A DNA stretch of 64,000 bases from Sphingobacteriales bacterium 50-39 (GCA_001898505.1 MKTZ01000012.1:241570-305569), one strand, 5' to 3'; positions 33,083 to 42,998 are shown, numbered from the stretch's first letter. Numbers and translations: made by a program. Notes: generated by a model from the letters alone, not told the origin.

Positions 33083-35169
33083 AATACATAATTTACTGAA
33101 ACGCCCCCGAAATAATTCACCGTGGGTGCGGCATTGTAATAGCGGGCAGGTGGGGCGGCTGCATTGATATCATTTCCCAGGCTATATCGTGTATTGAAGA
33201 GATTGTCGCCGCCGGCGTAGATGTCTAATTTCCACCGGGGGGTTATTATTTTCCTGTAACCCACGCGGGCTCCCAGCAGGTTGTATGACCCGGCATAGGC
33301 GGTGTTGGCATCGTTGAGGGCGATGCGGTCTGCGTAGGTGAATGTAACATTCGTATAGAATCCGCATCGTAACAGGATGTCGGCACCTGTCACCACTGTC
33401 TGTGGAGGTACGCTGGGCAGGCGGTGGCCGGAATAATCATGCCCATTGGTGGAGAAGTCTTTGTAGTGGAAGTCATGCCAGGTATGACTTACCCAAAGCC
33501 GGATGCTCCGGAAGAAACCGTTGGGGTCGTCGGCCAGCTGATAGGAGACGAAGCTTTCGATACCGTGCTGGTTCGTATGACCTGCATTGATGGAATAGCC
33601 CACTCCGTTGGAATCTATCCGCTGGACGATGGTATTGGAAAGCTCGAAGAAAAAGGCGTTGATGTCGAAGAATAATTTACCATGGAAAAGATTGCCACGG
33701 GCGCCCACTTCGTAGTCGGTGCCATCTTCCGGCTGGAGGGGAGGTCCCAGGACGCCATTGGTCTTTTGCAGCTCCTGTGTGGTAGGCGTGGAGAAACCAC
33801 GGGCTGCGCTGACATAGAGCGATACTTCCGGGAGAACCTTTTTCAGGATGGATATACGTGGCGCCAGCTTGTTGGCAAATCGTATGTCGTGGGTGACGGG
33901 AGGTATTACGGATGTACGGGTGAGCTGTACTCCATTCCTATTGAAGCTGGCCCCCAGTGTTACTGTCCAGCCTGCATCCAGCTTCAGGTCGGCCTGGGCA
34001 AAGATGATATATTGCCAGTTGCCGATGCGGTCGTCTGTCTGAAGTGTGTCCTGTACGCCCAGCTTATTGGCATAATCACGGGTCTCGAAAAATCCTTTCT
34101 GGGCTTCCGCGCCCGCATTGACCTGCAGACGGCTGTCGCCCAATCGGGTCTTATACTGAAATACCGTGCGGCCGCCGAAATGCGGTTCCTGGCGTACTTC
34201 ATAGACCCTGATGCCGGGGTTGCGGAAGTCCGTATAGGCTCCATATATGGCGGTGGTATTCTGCCAGTGTTCATTAAATTGATAATCGCTGCTGAAGCCT
34301 GCCGTAAAGTTCTTTTGAAAAATAGCGGCTTTGTTCTGAACGGCTCCCGGGGAGGCGCCACTACCGGGACGAGCCTGTCGTAGGTTGGCGAGATATTCCG
34401 CCAGGGTGAGACCGCCCGGTGTTTGATAATACAGATCGCTGTATAGAATATAGCCATGAATGGTCTGTTTGTCGCTGGCCTTTAATTGTGTTTCCCAGCT
34501 GGCGACATCCCTGCGCATGGATGTCCATTGTCTGTAACCGTCGCTGTTCTGATGCGTATAGCTAAAGATATTCCGATGATTTTCGTCACCGGTGCGGATA
34601 TTTATATTTATGTTCTGCGTATTCCAGGCGCCGATGCCATAGTCTGCGCTGACGCCCCTTTCCCAGACGGAAGGCATGCTGTTTATAAGGACAGCCCCGC
34701 CAATGCCTGCGCCATAAAGACTGCCTGCTGCGCCCTTGATGATCTCCAGGGATTGAAAGTTATAAAAACCCAGCTCATTGAGGTAGGTATTACCACCTGG
34801 GTCGGTCAGGGGGATCCCGTTCCAGTAGATCTTGGTATCTCTTACGCCAAAGGGGCTGCGTAATGAGCTACCTCTTATATTGAGCCGGTAGCTGCCTGGC
34901 GAGCGTTCTTCCATACGTACGCCGGGATTGGCGTTCATCGCCGGCAGGATGCTGCTGTTGCCAAACCGGAGAAGGGATGCCTTGCTGACAATGCTGACAG
35001 GGGCGCCCACTTCAGTGAGCTTCCGGTTCTGCTCATATGCTTTTACCACGGCCTCCTGTAAGGGCTTTGTATCCGACGAATCCGATAGAAACGAAGGGGG
35101 AGGGGGCTGCTGAGCCCACAGCCGACAAAGAGATGTTGTAAGGAGGACGAGCAGAATAGTTTTTTTCAT
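33079..35169 (-). CDS. TonB-dependent outer membrane receptor, ligand unknown
   Basis: A 696-residue receptor with signal peptide (cleavage near LWAQ), a weak TonB box (LQEAVVKAYEQN), a plug with MEERSPGSYRLNIRGSSLRSPFGVRDTKIYWNGIPLTDPGG and LEIIKGAAGSLYGAGIGGAVLI, and a barrel ending in GVSVNYVF. It resembles FecA/CirA-type siderophore or metal-complex receptors. It is next to the cobalamin region, but the nearby riboswitch is downstream of it, so it is not shown to be cobalamin-controlled. It is divergent from the permease gene with a 49-bp gap. Confidence 0.9.
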   Translation of the reverse strand: MKKTILLVLLTTSLCRLWAQQPPPPSFLSDSSDTKPLQEAVVKAYEQNRKLTEVGAPVSIVSKASLLRFGNSSILPAMNANPGVRMEERSPGSYRLNIRGSSLRSPFGVRDTKIYWNGIPLTDPGGNTYLNELGFYNFQSLEIIKGAAGSLYGAGIGGAVLINSMPSVWERGVSADYGIGAWNTQNININIRTGDENHRNIFSYTHQNSDGYRQWTSMRRDVASWETQLKASDKQTIHGYILYSDLYYQTPGGLTLAEYLANLRQARPGSGASPGAVQNKAAIFQKNFTAGFSSDYQFNEHWQNTTAIYGAYTDFRNPGIRVYEVRQEPHFGGRTVFQYKTRLGDSRLQVNAGAEAQKGFFETRDYANKLGVQDTLQTDDRIGNWQYIIFAQADLKLDAGWTVTLGASFNRNGVQLTRTSVIPPVTHDIRFANKLAPRISILKKVLPEVSLYVSAARGFSTPTTQELQKTNGVLGPPLQPEDGTDYEVGARGNLFHGKLFFDINAFFFELSNTIVQRIDSNGVGYSINAGHTNQHGIESFVSYQLADDPNGFFRSIRLWVSHTWHDFHYKDFSTNGHDYSGHRLPSVPPQTVVTGADILLRCGFYTNVTFTYADRIALNDANTAYAGSYNLLGARVGYRKIITPRWKLDIYAGGDNLFNTRYSLGNDINAAAPPARYYNAAPTVNYFGGVSVNYVF

Positions 35170-35218
35170 CTATTACGAAGTTAGAGCCTTATCTTTAAAT
35201 AGTACATTTTACTTGTTT

Positions 35219-36565
35219 ATGGGTCAAAAAAAGCTGAGCCTTTTCGATCTCACCATGATCGTGGTTAGCCTGACCATTGGAATGGGCATCTTCCGTACGC
35301 CTGTCGTAGCTGCTTACAAGGCTGGAACACCTACCCTTTTCTTTCTTGCCTGGTTCATAGGCGGGCTCGTGGCGTTGTGCGGGGCGCTGACCTATGCGGA
35401 GATTGGCTCCCGCTACCCTGTCACGGGGGGCTATTACAGGATATTCTCCTACGCCTATCACCCCTCGCTGGCATTTGCCATCAATTGCATCATCCTGGTG
35501 TCCAATGCGGGCTCTACGGCGCTGGTTGCCGTCATAGGAGCGGAATATATCGGTCGCTTCTTTTTCGATGGCCCGCCACCGGCGCTATTCAAGCAGGGTG
35601 TCACCATGGGCGCCGTAGCGGTGTTCTATATCGTCAATCTCCTGGGCATCAAAATGAGCAGCCGGGTGCAGAACGCGCTTATACTCATAAAAATTTCACT
35701 TATAGCCCTGCTGCTGTTATCTGTATTCGGGCATTACCCTATTGGTGTAACGGAGGGGCCTGTTGCGGCGCCCGCTCCATCTTCATTTGGGGGTGTGCTG
35801 AAGGCGCTGGCCATAGGACTTATCGCTGTTTCCTTCACCTATGGAGGTTATCAGCAGACCATCAACTTCGGAGGAGATGTAAAGGACCCCGCCCGTATCA
35901 TGCCCAAGGGTATCACCTACGGCATTTGTATCATATTGCTGCTTTATCTTTCGATCAACTTTGTCTACGTGAAGGTCATCGGCTTCGAGACCCTGAAACA
36001 TGCCGACTCCATTGCCGCCCTGCTTATCAAACATCTTTTTGGGCCGGTGGGAGAAAGTGTTCTCCGGGTGTTGATGTTCCTTTCGGTGCTGGCCTATGTC
36101 AATGTTCTGTTGATGAGCAACCCTCGCGTAATGTACGCCATGAGCGAGGAAGGCATCCTTCCGGCCGCTTTTAAGAAGAAGACAAAAAAGCACGATGCCA
36201 TCGTGTGGTCGCTGACGGCCTTTAGTCTTGCCATCGTCCTTACACTTGTGTTCACCAGCGCCGTGGAAAAGATTATCAACTATACCATTTTCCTGGACTC
36301 CATCGGCATGTCCACCTCCGCGGCCTGTCTTTTTATCCTGCGCAGAAGAAAGGTAGGGGAAGAGAGGGGCGACATCTATCGTATGCGGCTATTTCCATTA
36401 ATGCCCCTGATCTTTATTTTCGCGTATATCAGTGTCGCCACGAGCATTGTGGTGGATGACCCGTTGACGGCGTGCTATGGGGCATTGATCTTTGCGTTGT
36501 GCTTTGCCTTATATTTTATCATCCGTCGCGCTAGCGGGAGGGGAATGACGGGAGCAAAAAAATGA
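35219..36565 (+). CDS. APC-family amino acid permease
   Basis: An inner-membrane amino-acid transporter with about twelve helices. The first helix holds the family motif IGMGIFRTPVVAA, followed by GGLVALCGALTYAEIGSRYPVTGGYY; later TYGGYQQTINFGGDVKDPARIMPKG and NPRVMYAMSEEGILP are characteristic. The ATG at 35219 is preferred to a TTG two codons upstream. The stop overlaps the next gene as ATGA, so transport and breakdown or synthesis of a sulfur amino acid may be linked. The exact substrate is not visible. Confidence 0.92.
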   Translation: MGQKKLSLFDLTMIVVSLTIGMGIFRTPVVAAYKAGTPTLFFLAWFIGGLVALCGALTYAEIGSRYPVTGGYYRIFSYAYHPSLAFAINCIILVSNAGSTALVAVIGAEYIGRFFFDGPPPALFKQGVTMGAVAVFYIVNLLGIKMSSRVQNALILIKISLIALLLLSVFGHYPIGVTEGPVAAPAPSSFGGVLKALAIGLIAVSFTYGGYQQTINFGGDVKDPARIMPKGITYGICIILLLYLSINFVYVKVIGFETLKHADSIAALLIKHLFGPVGESVLRVLMFLSVLAYVNVLLMSNPRVMYAMSEEGILPAAFKKKTKKHDAIVWSLTAFSLAIVLTLVFTSAVEKIINYTIFLDSIGMSTSAACLFILRRRKVGEERGDIYRMRLFPLMPLIFIFAYISVATSIVVDDPLTACYGALIFALCFALYFIIRRASGRGMTGAKK

Positions 36566-37734
36566 CCATGGACATTTCATATATAATCAACGAATTAGGA
36601 GAAGACAGGGCGCAATATTTCAATGCCATAGCGCCACCCATCGTCCAGACCAGCAATTTCAGGGTAGGATCGGTGGCGGAGCTGAAAGCTCTTTTTGACG
36701 ATGAATACAGCGGCTATCTTTATAGCCGGGGGCTCAATCCTACGGTGGAGATACTCCGTAAAAAGCTGGCTGCGCTGGATGGGGCGGAAGATTGTCTTGT
36801 CTTCAACAGCGGCGCCGCCGCCATTTTTGCCGCTGTGCTGGCCAATGTGCGGGCCGGTGATCATATCGTGTCGGTGGAGCGACCCTATACATGGGCTGCC
36901 AGGATGTTCGACGTCATCCTTCCCCGGTTTGGCGTGAGCACTACGTATATCGATGGGACGAGGATCGAGCATTTCGAGCGAGCCATCCTGCCCAATACAC
37001 GTGTGATCTATCTGGAATCACCCAATTCATGGGAGTTCAAGCTCCAGGACCTGCGGGCCGTGGCTGAGCTGGCCCGTGCCGAGAATATCACCACCATCAT
37101 CGACAACAGCTATTGTACACCCCTGTTCCAACGTCCCATCGGAATGGGTATCGACATTGTCATGCAGACGGCTACCAAATACATCGGAGGGCATAGCGAT
37201 ACGCTTGGGGGAGTGCTGACCGGCTCCGGGGCCATTATGAAGAAGATCTTCGACAGCGAATACCTGAACATCGGAAGCGGGGTACAGCCTTTCAATGCAT
37301 GGCTGTTGCTGAGGGGGTTGAGGACGATGCCTGCCCGGCTGGAACGGCTCACCCATACTACCCGGCAGGTAGTGGACTATCTCAAACAACATCCCCGTGT
37401 GGAGTCCGTACTATTTCCTTTTGATGAGACCTTTCCCCAGTATGAGCTGGCCCGGCAGCAGATGGATGGGGCTTGTGGATTGTCAAGTTTTTATGTCCGG
37501 GCCACCGAAATGGGGCAGATCGTCCGTCTGTGTGAGTCCCTCCGGCATATTATGATGGCCGTGAGCTGGGGTGGTCATGAATCCCTTATCCTTCCCCGTT
37601 GTGCCAGCATCGAGCCCGGGGATTTCGATCCTTCCAATAAGGAACACCGTATGCTGCGGCTGTATACGGGGCTGGAAGATGCCAGCTACCTGATCGCCGA
37701 CCTGGAACAGGCCTTTTTAAAAGCTTGGCCATAA
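36562..37734 (+). CDS. Cys/Met metabolism PLP-dependent enzyme
   Basis: A 390-residue fold-type I transsulfuration enzyme. It has SRGLNPTVEILRKKLAALDGAEDCLVFNSGAAAI at the N-terminal side, ESPNSW in the region that is usually ESPTNP, the cofactor Asp in TIIDNSYCTPLFQRP, and the PLP lysine in TATKYIGGHSD. It could be a cystathionine gamma-synthase or beta/gamma-lyase or a methionine gamma-lyase; key motifs do not separate them. Coupling by ATGA to the permease gene supports a joint role in handling one sulfur-containing amino acid. Confidence 0.88.
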   Translation: MTMDISYIINELGEDRAQYFNAIAPPIVQTSNFRVGSVAELKALFDDEYSGYLYSRGLNPTVEILRKKLAALDGAEDCLVFNSGAAAIFAAVLANVRAGDHIVSVERPYTWAARMFDVILPRFGVSTTYIDGTRIEHFERAILPNTRVIYLESPNSWEFKLQDLRAVAELARAENITTIIDNSYCTPLFQRPIGMGIDIVMQTATKYIGGHSDTLGGVLTGSGAIMKKIFDSEYLNIGSGVQPFNAWLLLRGLRTMPARLERLTHTTRQVVDYLKQHPRVESVLFPFDETFPQYELARQQMDGACGLSSFYVRATEMGQIVRLCESLRHIMMAVSWGGHESLILPRCASIEPGDFDPSNKEHRMLRLYTGLEDASYLIADLEQAFLKAWP

Positions 37735-37754
37735 GGGGGGATTCTGTATTTTTG
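37725..37754 (+). promoter_or_regulatory. candidate promoter of the efflux operon
   Basis: TTG at 37725-37727 and TATTTTTG at 37747-37754 are 19 bases apart, a good match to the phylum's promoter pattern. A small hairpin GCCCG / CGGGC (37778-37794) would lie in the 5' leader. Confidence 0.5.
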
Positions 37755-37817
37755 ACGGATAAGGAACGTGATATTCGGCCCGGCCAGATCGGGCGCATTT
37801 AAATTTTGTTGCATACC

Positions 37818-39260
37818 ATGAAAAAATTGCTGTTGGTGTGTTTGTTAACCGGAACCCTGATCCTGTCAAGTCACATGAGCCATGCCCAGGACAAATGGGG
37901 GTTGAGACGATGCGTGGATTATGCCGTGGCGAACAATATCTCTATCAGGCAGGCCGATGTGCAGGCCAGGCTCAATAAGCTGGTATTGGATCAAAGCCGT
38001 CTGTCACAGATACCGACCCTTGGATTTGGGGTATCAGGAGCAGTCATCGCCGGTCGGCAAAATGTGAATGCCTTTACCTTAACCAATGTCACCTATTTTT
38101 ACAACAGCTACTCCCTGCAATCCAGCGTAAATGTCTTCAATTTTTTTAGCCTGCGCAATTCCATAGAGGCTAATCGCTTTGCCTGGCAGGCGTCTCTGGC
38201 CAGCACGGAAAAGACAAAGAATGATATCAGTCTGAATGTAGCCAATGCGTATCTGCAGGTGTTGCTTGCCCGGGAGCAGGCGGCGGCTGCCCAGAAAAAG
38301 CTAGAGCTTTCTCAATCCCAGCTGGAGATCACCCGTAAGCAGGTCCGGGCCGGAACGCTGCCCGAGCTCAATGCCGCCGAGCTGGAAGCCCAGGTAGCAC
38401 AGGACAGCTCGAACTATATTTCTCTCGTGGGTCAGATCCAGCTGAATGTATTGGGGCTTAAAGCCTATATGGGGCTTGATGCTGGTGCGCCTTTCGAGGT
38501 CGACACACCGCCTGTGGATCAGATACCTGTGGAACAATTGGCAAGCCTGGAGCCCGAGACCGTCTATGCCCTGGCGCTGGTCAATCAGCCCCAGCAAAAG
38601 GCAGATGCATTAGCGATCGAAGCCAATCACAAGTATGTAAAGGCGAATAAAGGGGCCATGTATCCTACCCTGACGCTTCAGGGCAGCCTGGGTACCAATT
38701 ACAGCAGCAATGCCCAGAAGGCTGTACAATCCAATCCTCATTTTGCAACGGATACCCTGCCCGGCGTCCGGGTTTCGGGCTCTACGACCCAGATAGTGCA
38801 GGATATGCTCACCTATGATGTCATTACAAAAAAGACACCCTATTTCGAGCAGCTGAACAATGGCTTTAATCAATATATCGGGTTAAGTCTCAATGTTCCT
38901 ATTTTCAACAATGGAACCCTTCGCACCAATTATGCGCGGTCGAAGCTCAATCTGCGGAATGCGGAGCTGCAAAGGGATCAGGACAACCTCACATTAAAGA
39001 ACAATATTTACCAGGCTTATACGGCCGCGAGCATAGCCCTTCAGAAATATGAGGCCAATAAGATCAGCCTGGCTGCTACATCGAAGAGCGCAGACTATGC
39101 GCAGAAGAGATTTGCCGTTGGCATGCTCAATACGATAGACCTGCTGACGAATGAAAATAATAAATTCAATGCTGAAATAAATGTGCTATCATCCCGGTAT
39201 GACTATGTGTTCAAGATGAAAGTGCTGGAGTTTTACAAGGGGATGGGGATAAAACTTTAA
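37818..39260 (+). CDS. TolC-family outer membrane efflux protein
   Basis: A 480-residue outer-membrane channel. A signal peptide ends near SHAQ; two repeats of long coiled-coil helices follow (RRCVDYAVANNISIRQADVQARLNKL, NVANAYLQVLLAREQAAAAQKKLELSQSQLE; second repeat LVNQPQQKADALAIEANHKYVKANKG and NIYQAYTAASIALQKYEANKISLAATSKSADYAQKRF). It is the exit duct of a tripartite exporter. The adaptor gene follows after 6 bp, but no inner-membrane pump gene is next to it here, so the pump must lie elsewhere. Confidence 0.92.
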   Translation: MKKLLLVCLLTGTLILSSHMSHAQDKWGLRRCVDYAVANNISIRQADVQARLNKLVLDQSRLSQIPTLGFGVSGAVIAGRQNVNAFTLTNVTYFYNSYSLQSSVNVFNFFSLRNSIEANRFAWQASLASTEKTKNDISLNVANAYLQVLLAREQAAAAQKKLELSQSQLEITRKQVRAGTLPELNAAELEAQVAQDSSNYISLVGQIQLNVLGLKAYMGLDAGAPFEVDTPPVDQIPVEQLASLEPETVYALALVNQPQQKADALAIEANHKYVKANKGAMYPTLTLQGSLGTNYSSNAQKAVQSNPHFATDTLPGVRVSGSTTQIVQDMLTYDVITKKTPYFEQLNNGFNQYIGLSLNVPIFNNGTLRTNYARSKLNLRNAELQRDQDNLTLKNNIYQAYTAASIALQKYEANKISLAATSKSADYAQKRFAVGMLNTIDLLTNENNKFNAEINVLSSRYDYVFKMKVLEFYKGMGIKL

Positions 39261-39266
39261 CTTTTT

Positions 39267-40655
39267 ATGAAAAAGAAAGCAATCTGGATAGTAGTTGGAA
39301 TAGCAGTCCTCATCATAGTGCTGGTGCTATTGAAGAAAGCAGGTGTGCTGGGCGAGGACGAAGGGATCAAGGTCTCCGCTGAAAAAGCGACCCGCCGCAA
39401 TATAACGGAGATCGTTACCGCCAACGGCAAGATCTATCCCGAGAAGGAAGTAAAGATCAGCCCTGACATATCGGGGGAAGTGGTCGATCTCAAGGTGACC
39501 CAGGAGGGGGACAGTGTGCATAAAGGACAGGAGCTTGCCAAAATATATGCCGATATCTATAATACCCAGCGCGATCAGGCTGCCGCGCAGATGAGCCAGC
39601 AGCAGGCGCTCGTTTCCAATATGTCTGCTCAGCTGCCTGGTCTAAAAGCCGCTATGGACGCTGCGAAAAGAACCTTTGACAGACAAAAGCAACTGCTGGA
39701 TCAGAAGGTGATCAGCCAAGCTGAATTTGAATCTTCGGAGAGCGCGTATAAGACTGCCGAGGCAAATTATATGGCCGCCTTGCAGACGAAAAATGGGAAT
39801 GCGGCAGGTGTTGCCAGCGCTCGTGCGAACCTGGATATTGCCGCCAAGAACCTCAGCCGTACCACCGTCGTATCGCCCATCGACGGGGTGGTCTCTCTGC
39901 TGAGCATCAAGAAAGGAGAAAGAGTGGTGGGTAACTCTATGATGGCCGGTACGGAAATGATGCGTGTGGCGGATATGAGCAAGATCGAAGCTATCGTGGA
40001 CGTAGGGGAGAACGACATACCTAAAGTGCATCTGGGAGATTCCGCCTTCATCGAGGTGGATGCCTATAATAACCGGAAATTCAGGGGTTTTGTTACGCAA
40101 ATAGCCAGCAGTGTTAGCACAGCCGGCGGTTCTACGACCACCATTTCCACCAATGATGTCACCAACTACAAGGTGCATATCCGGCTGTCGCCGGACTCAT
40201 ACCAAGACCTTATCGATCCCTCCCGGCCGAAATCTTTTCCCTTCCGCCCCGGCATGAGCGCCAGTGCGGATATACAGACCCGTACCCATACCAGTGTGCT
40301 TTCCGTGCCTATCAACGCCGTATCCACCCGGGAAAAGAACTCCGACAAGAATACCCAAAGCAATAAAAAGGATGATAATAGTTCAGACGATGCCCCCGAT
40401 AACAGCAAGACATCTGCAACTGCACAGGGGGATATGGATATCGTGGCCTTTGTTTTGCAGCCGGGAGATACGGTGAGAAAAGTAAAAGTGAAGACCGATA
40501 TACAGGATATTAACTACATTGAGATAGCAGATGGTCTGAAGGAAGGGGATATGGTTATCACCGGTCCGTACAGCACCGTTAGCAAAACCCTGAAGAGTGG
40601 CACGAAGGTAAAAGTGGTTCCAAAAGACAAGCTCTTCGAAGGCAATAAGAATTAA
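39267..40655 (+). CDS. HlyD/MacA-like membrane fusion protein
   Basis: A 462-residue periplasmic adaptor. One N-terminal transmembrane helix (AIWIVVGIAVLIIVLVLL) is followed by a lipoyl half (VTANGKIYPEKEVKISPDISGEVVDLKV), a coiled-coil hairpin (about residues 85-175), the second lipoyl half (RTTVVSPIDGVVSLLSIKKGERV) and beta-barrel domain. Between residues about 355 and 390 lies a Lys/Asn/Ser/Asp-rich linker, and then a membrane-proximal domain. It bridges an inner-membrane pump, probably an ABC (MacB-like) one, and the TolC-like protein encoded just upstream. Confidence 0.92.
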   Translation: MKKKAIWIVVGIAVLIIVLVLLKKAGVLGEDEGIKVSAEKATRRNITEIVTANGKIYPEKEVKISPDISGEVVDLKVTQEGDSVHKGQELAKIYADIYNTQRDQAAAQMSQQQALVSNMSAQLPGLKAAMDAAKRTFDRQKQLLDQKVISQAEFESSESAYKTAEANYMAALQTKNGNAAGVASARANLDIAAKNLSRTTVVSPIDGVVSLLSIKKGERVVGNSMMAGTEMMRVADMSKIEAIVDVGENDIPKVHLGDSAFIEVDAYNNRKFRGFVTQIASSVSTAGGSTTTISTNDVTNYKVHIRLSPDSYQDLIDPSRPKSFPFRPGMSASADIQTRTHTSVLSVPINAVSTREKNSDKNTQSNKKDDNSSDDAPDNSKTSATAQGDMDIVAFVLQPGDTVRKVKVKTDIQDINYIEIADGLKEGDMVITGPYSTVSKTLKSGTKVKVVPKDKLFEGNKN

Positions 40656-40668
40656 AAAGAAGCCAAGC

Positions 40669-41706
40669 ATGCGATTTGGAGTGATAGGCAGTGGCAGTTG
40701 GGCTACAGCATTAGCCAAGATCCTGACCGACAACAGGACCCCTATTAACTGGTGGATAAGACATCCATCCATTATACGTCATATACAATCCCGGCATCAC
40801 AATCCGCAATACCTTCCATCTGTCCAGTTCGATACAGGGCTGCTGACCATGAGCGACAATGTGCAGGAAGTGATCGCTGCCAGCGACACGTTGGTGATCG
40901 CTGTGCCTTCCGCCTATGTGGCGGGTACTTTACAGGGGCTGGATAAGGGTATCTTCCGGGGGAAAAAGGTCATTTCTGCTGTAAAGGGGATACTGCCCGA
41001 GCAAAATCTCCTGCTCAACGACTGGCTTGCCAGAGAGTTCGATATCAGTTTGTCCGACTATTATACTGTGATGGGCCCCTGCCATGCGGAGGAGGTGGCT
41101 GCGGAAAAGCTTTCTTATCTGACATTTTCCGGCGGGGATGTAACCCTCACCGGTGAAATAGCGTCCTATTTTGCGACCGAATACCTTAATACCGTCATCA
41201 ACAATGATATTTTCGGAGTGCAATATGCGGCGATACTGAAGAATATCTATGCGTTGGGTGCGGGTATCGCTCATGGACTGGAATATGGGGATAATTTTCT
41301 CAGTGTGCTGATAGCGAATTGTGCGGATGAGATGGCCAGCTTTCTTTTGAAAGTGGGTATCCGGCACATCGAGGTGGGGATCCATGCGGAAGAGGATCCC
41401 GCCACGCATAAGAGAAGCGCCAACTATGCTGCTTCTGTTTATCTGGGTGATCTGTTGGTCACCTGTTATTCATTGTTCAGCCGGAACAGGACCTTTGGAA
41501 ATATGATAGGGAAAGGGTACTCTGTCAGGGCAGCCCAGCTGGAGCTGAACATGGTGGCCGAAGGGTACAATGCGAGCAAGTGTATTTATTTGATAAATAA
41601 GGAGATAAGGGCAGAAATGCCCATTGCGGCTACCATCTATCATATTCTATGGGAAAATGTTAAAGCCGTGGATGGATTTAAACAAATTGAGCCGTATCTT
41701 GTCTAA
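40669..41706 (+). CDS. gpsA: NAD(P)-dependent glycerol-3-phosphate dehydrogenase
   Basis: A 345-residue cytoplasmic enzyme reducing dihydroxyacetone phosphate to sn-glycerol 3-phosphate for phospholipid synthesis. The N-terminal Rossmann motif is GVIGSGSWATALAKIL; the catalytic lysine region is AVKGI and, in the second domain, YAAILKNIYALGAGIAHGLEYGDN, with the ACEEM-like late part KRSANYAASVYLGDLLVTCYSLFSRNRTFG. It is 13 bp after the adaptor gene on the same strand and may be co-transcribed. Confidence 0.96.
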   Translation: MRFGVIGSGSWATALAKILTDNRTPINWWIRHPSIIRHIQSRHHNPQYLPSVQFDTGLLTMSDNVQEVIAASDTLVIAVPSAYVAGTLQGLDKGIFRGKKVISAVKGILPEQNLLLNDWLAREFDISLSDYYTVMGPCHAEEVAAEKLSYLTFSGGDVTLTGEIASYFATEYLNTVINNDIFGVQYAAILKNIYALGAGIAHGLEYGDNFLSVLIANCADEMASFLLKVGIRHIEVGIHAEEDPATHKRSANYAASVYLGDLLVTCYSLFSRNRTFGNMIGKGYSVRAAQLELNMVAEGYNASKCIYLINKEIRAEMPIAATIYHILWENVKAVDGFKQIEPYLV

Positions 41707-41752
41707 GATATAGAACCCCGGGGTGACCTGGGGCCAAATAAAAAAAAGCCAT

Positions 41753-41863
41753 ATGCCTCTTTCATTTTTTGGATTCGGAACCACGGCCATTCTGGTAATG
41801 GTGCTTATCCTCGCCGCAGCGCAAGGCATAAACTATTTGAGGGATAGGTTCCATCATAAATAG
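41753..41863 (+). CDS. possible 36-residue single-span membrane protein
   Basis: A short frame MPLSFFGFGTTAILVMVLILAAAQGINYLRDRFHHK, described here in part: hydrophobic residues 5-26 form one membrane span and the C-terminus is basic (LRDRFHHK), matching positive-inside topology. It fills the gap between gpsA and hemW and its stop is followed at once by the hemW stop. An A-rich stretch precedes the ATG. No homolog is known to me; short length makes chance possible. Confidence 0.35.
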   Translation: MPLSFFGFGTTAILVMVLILAAAQGINYLRDRFHHK

Positions 41864-41867
41864 AGGC

Positions 41868-42998
41868 TTATTTTTCTTCAAAGAAGAGTGCGGCAGCAAT
41901 TCCATCAGCGAGTAGTTTACCTTCCCTTGTCAGGATGAGATGTTGGTCCTTAAGCATCATTTTCCCTTCCCGAATATAGCGTTCAGCATGTGCAACCAGG
42001 ATTTGTTCCTTGTCGTGGCCCCAACGTGCTGCGAGTTGGTCCAGGTCAAGTCCTTCTATTGTCCTGAGTGAGATCATAATAAATTCATTGAGCTGTTGAA
42101 CAGGGCTGAGTATCTCCTGTTCTACCCCCGAGAGGGGGTTCTTTATATAAAGAGCGTTATTGGCGATGTTCCATTGGCGGGATGCTCCTCCATCGTAAGA
42201 GTGGGCCGAAGGTCCCAGCCCTAAATAAGGTTTTCCCTGCCAGTAGGAGGTGTTGTGCCGGCTGCGTCGACCTGGCAGCGAGAAATTGGAGATCTCGTAG
42301 TGCTCGTAGCCGGCTGCGGCTGTCCAGTCCATGAGGAGGAGGAATTGTTGCGCCTGGGCCTCCGGATCGACATCCTCTTTTTTATGTTGCCGGATCATCG
42401 TATCCAGCGCTGTCCGGGGTTCCACCGTCAATGCATAACAGGAGAGGTGGGGAATGCCCAGCTGAATGGCTTGTTCTACGTTCTTTTTCCAGCGCAGGTC
42501 CGACAGGCCAGGTGTGCCATAGATGAGGTCGATGCTTATATTGTCCAGACCGGCGTCCTGGGCTTTGCGAATGCTTTCCAGCGCCTGCCGGGCATTGTGC
42601 ACCCTGTTCATCCATCGCAGGTCCTCTTCAAAAAAGGACTGGATGCCGATGCTAAGCCGGTTGATCCCCGCCTGACGCCAGGCCGAGAGCAGCCCGGGGG
42701 TAGTCATATCATCCGGATTGGCTTCCAGTGTCAACTCCGCATCGGGAGAAATGGAAAAGAGGGCGTGGAGCTTGTTAAGGAGGCGTTCCAGCTCGTCTGC
42801 TGTGAGGAGGGAGGGGGTGCCTCCCCCGAAGTAGATGGTCTGGATCTGTTCGTTGTGGATATAATCCTTTCGAGACTCCATTTCTTTCAATAAAGCTTCG
42901 ACTATATCGTTTTTATATTGGAGAGAAGTGGAAAAGTGAAAATTACAGTAATGACAGGCCTGCCTGCAAAAAGGGATATGAAGATAAATACCTGCCAT
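41868..42998 (-). CDS. hemW: radical SAM heme chaperone
   Basis: A 376-residue HemW (earlier annotated as HemN-like coproporphyrinogen III oxidase). The radical SAM cluster motif CxxxCxxC appears in PFCRQACHYCNFHFS (residues 9-23), followed by YFGGGTPSLL, LTLEANPDD, NRLSIGIQSF, SIDLIYGTPG and the family GLGPSAHSY. The longer N-terminal Cys typical of true HemN is missing, so the heme-insertion role is preferred. The 26-bp gap to the divergent barrel-protein gene holds little room for promoters. Confidence 0.93.
   Translation of the reverse strand: MAGIYLHIPFCRQACHYCNFHFSTSLQYKNDIVEALLKEMESRKDYIHNEQIQTIYFGGGTPSLLTADELERLLNKLHALFSISPDAELTLEANPDDMTTPGLLSAWRQAGINRLSIGIQSFFEEDLRWMNRVHNARQALESIRKAQDAGLDNISIDLIYGTPGLSDLRWKKNVEQAIQLGIPHLSCYALTVEPRTALDTMIRQHKKEDVDPEAQAQQFLLLMDWTAAAGYEHYEISNFSLPGRRSRHNTSYWQGKPYLGLGPSAHSYDGGASRQWNIANNALYIKNPLSGVEQEILSPVQQLNEFIMISLRTIEGLDLDQLAARWGHDKEQILVAHAERYIREGKMMLKDQHLILTREGKLLADGIAAALFFEEK

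Noticed and set aside
33079..35169. The second TonB receptor as a riboswitch-controlled cobalamin receptor
   Set aside because: The riboswitch is downstream of it, and the 49-bp upstream gap has no aptamer.
42195..42225. GGCCGAAGGTCC in hemW, similar to the repeat's first hairpin
   Set aside because: It encodes the conserved GLGPSAHS motif of HemW, and the second hairpin is missing.
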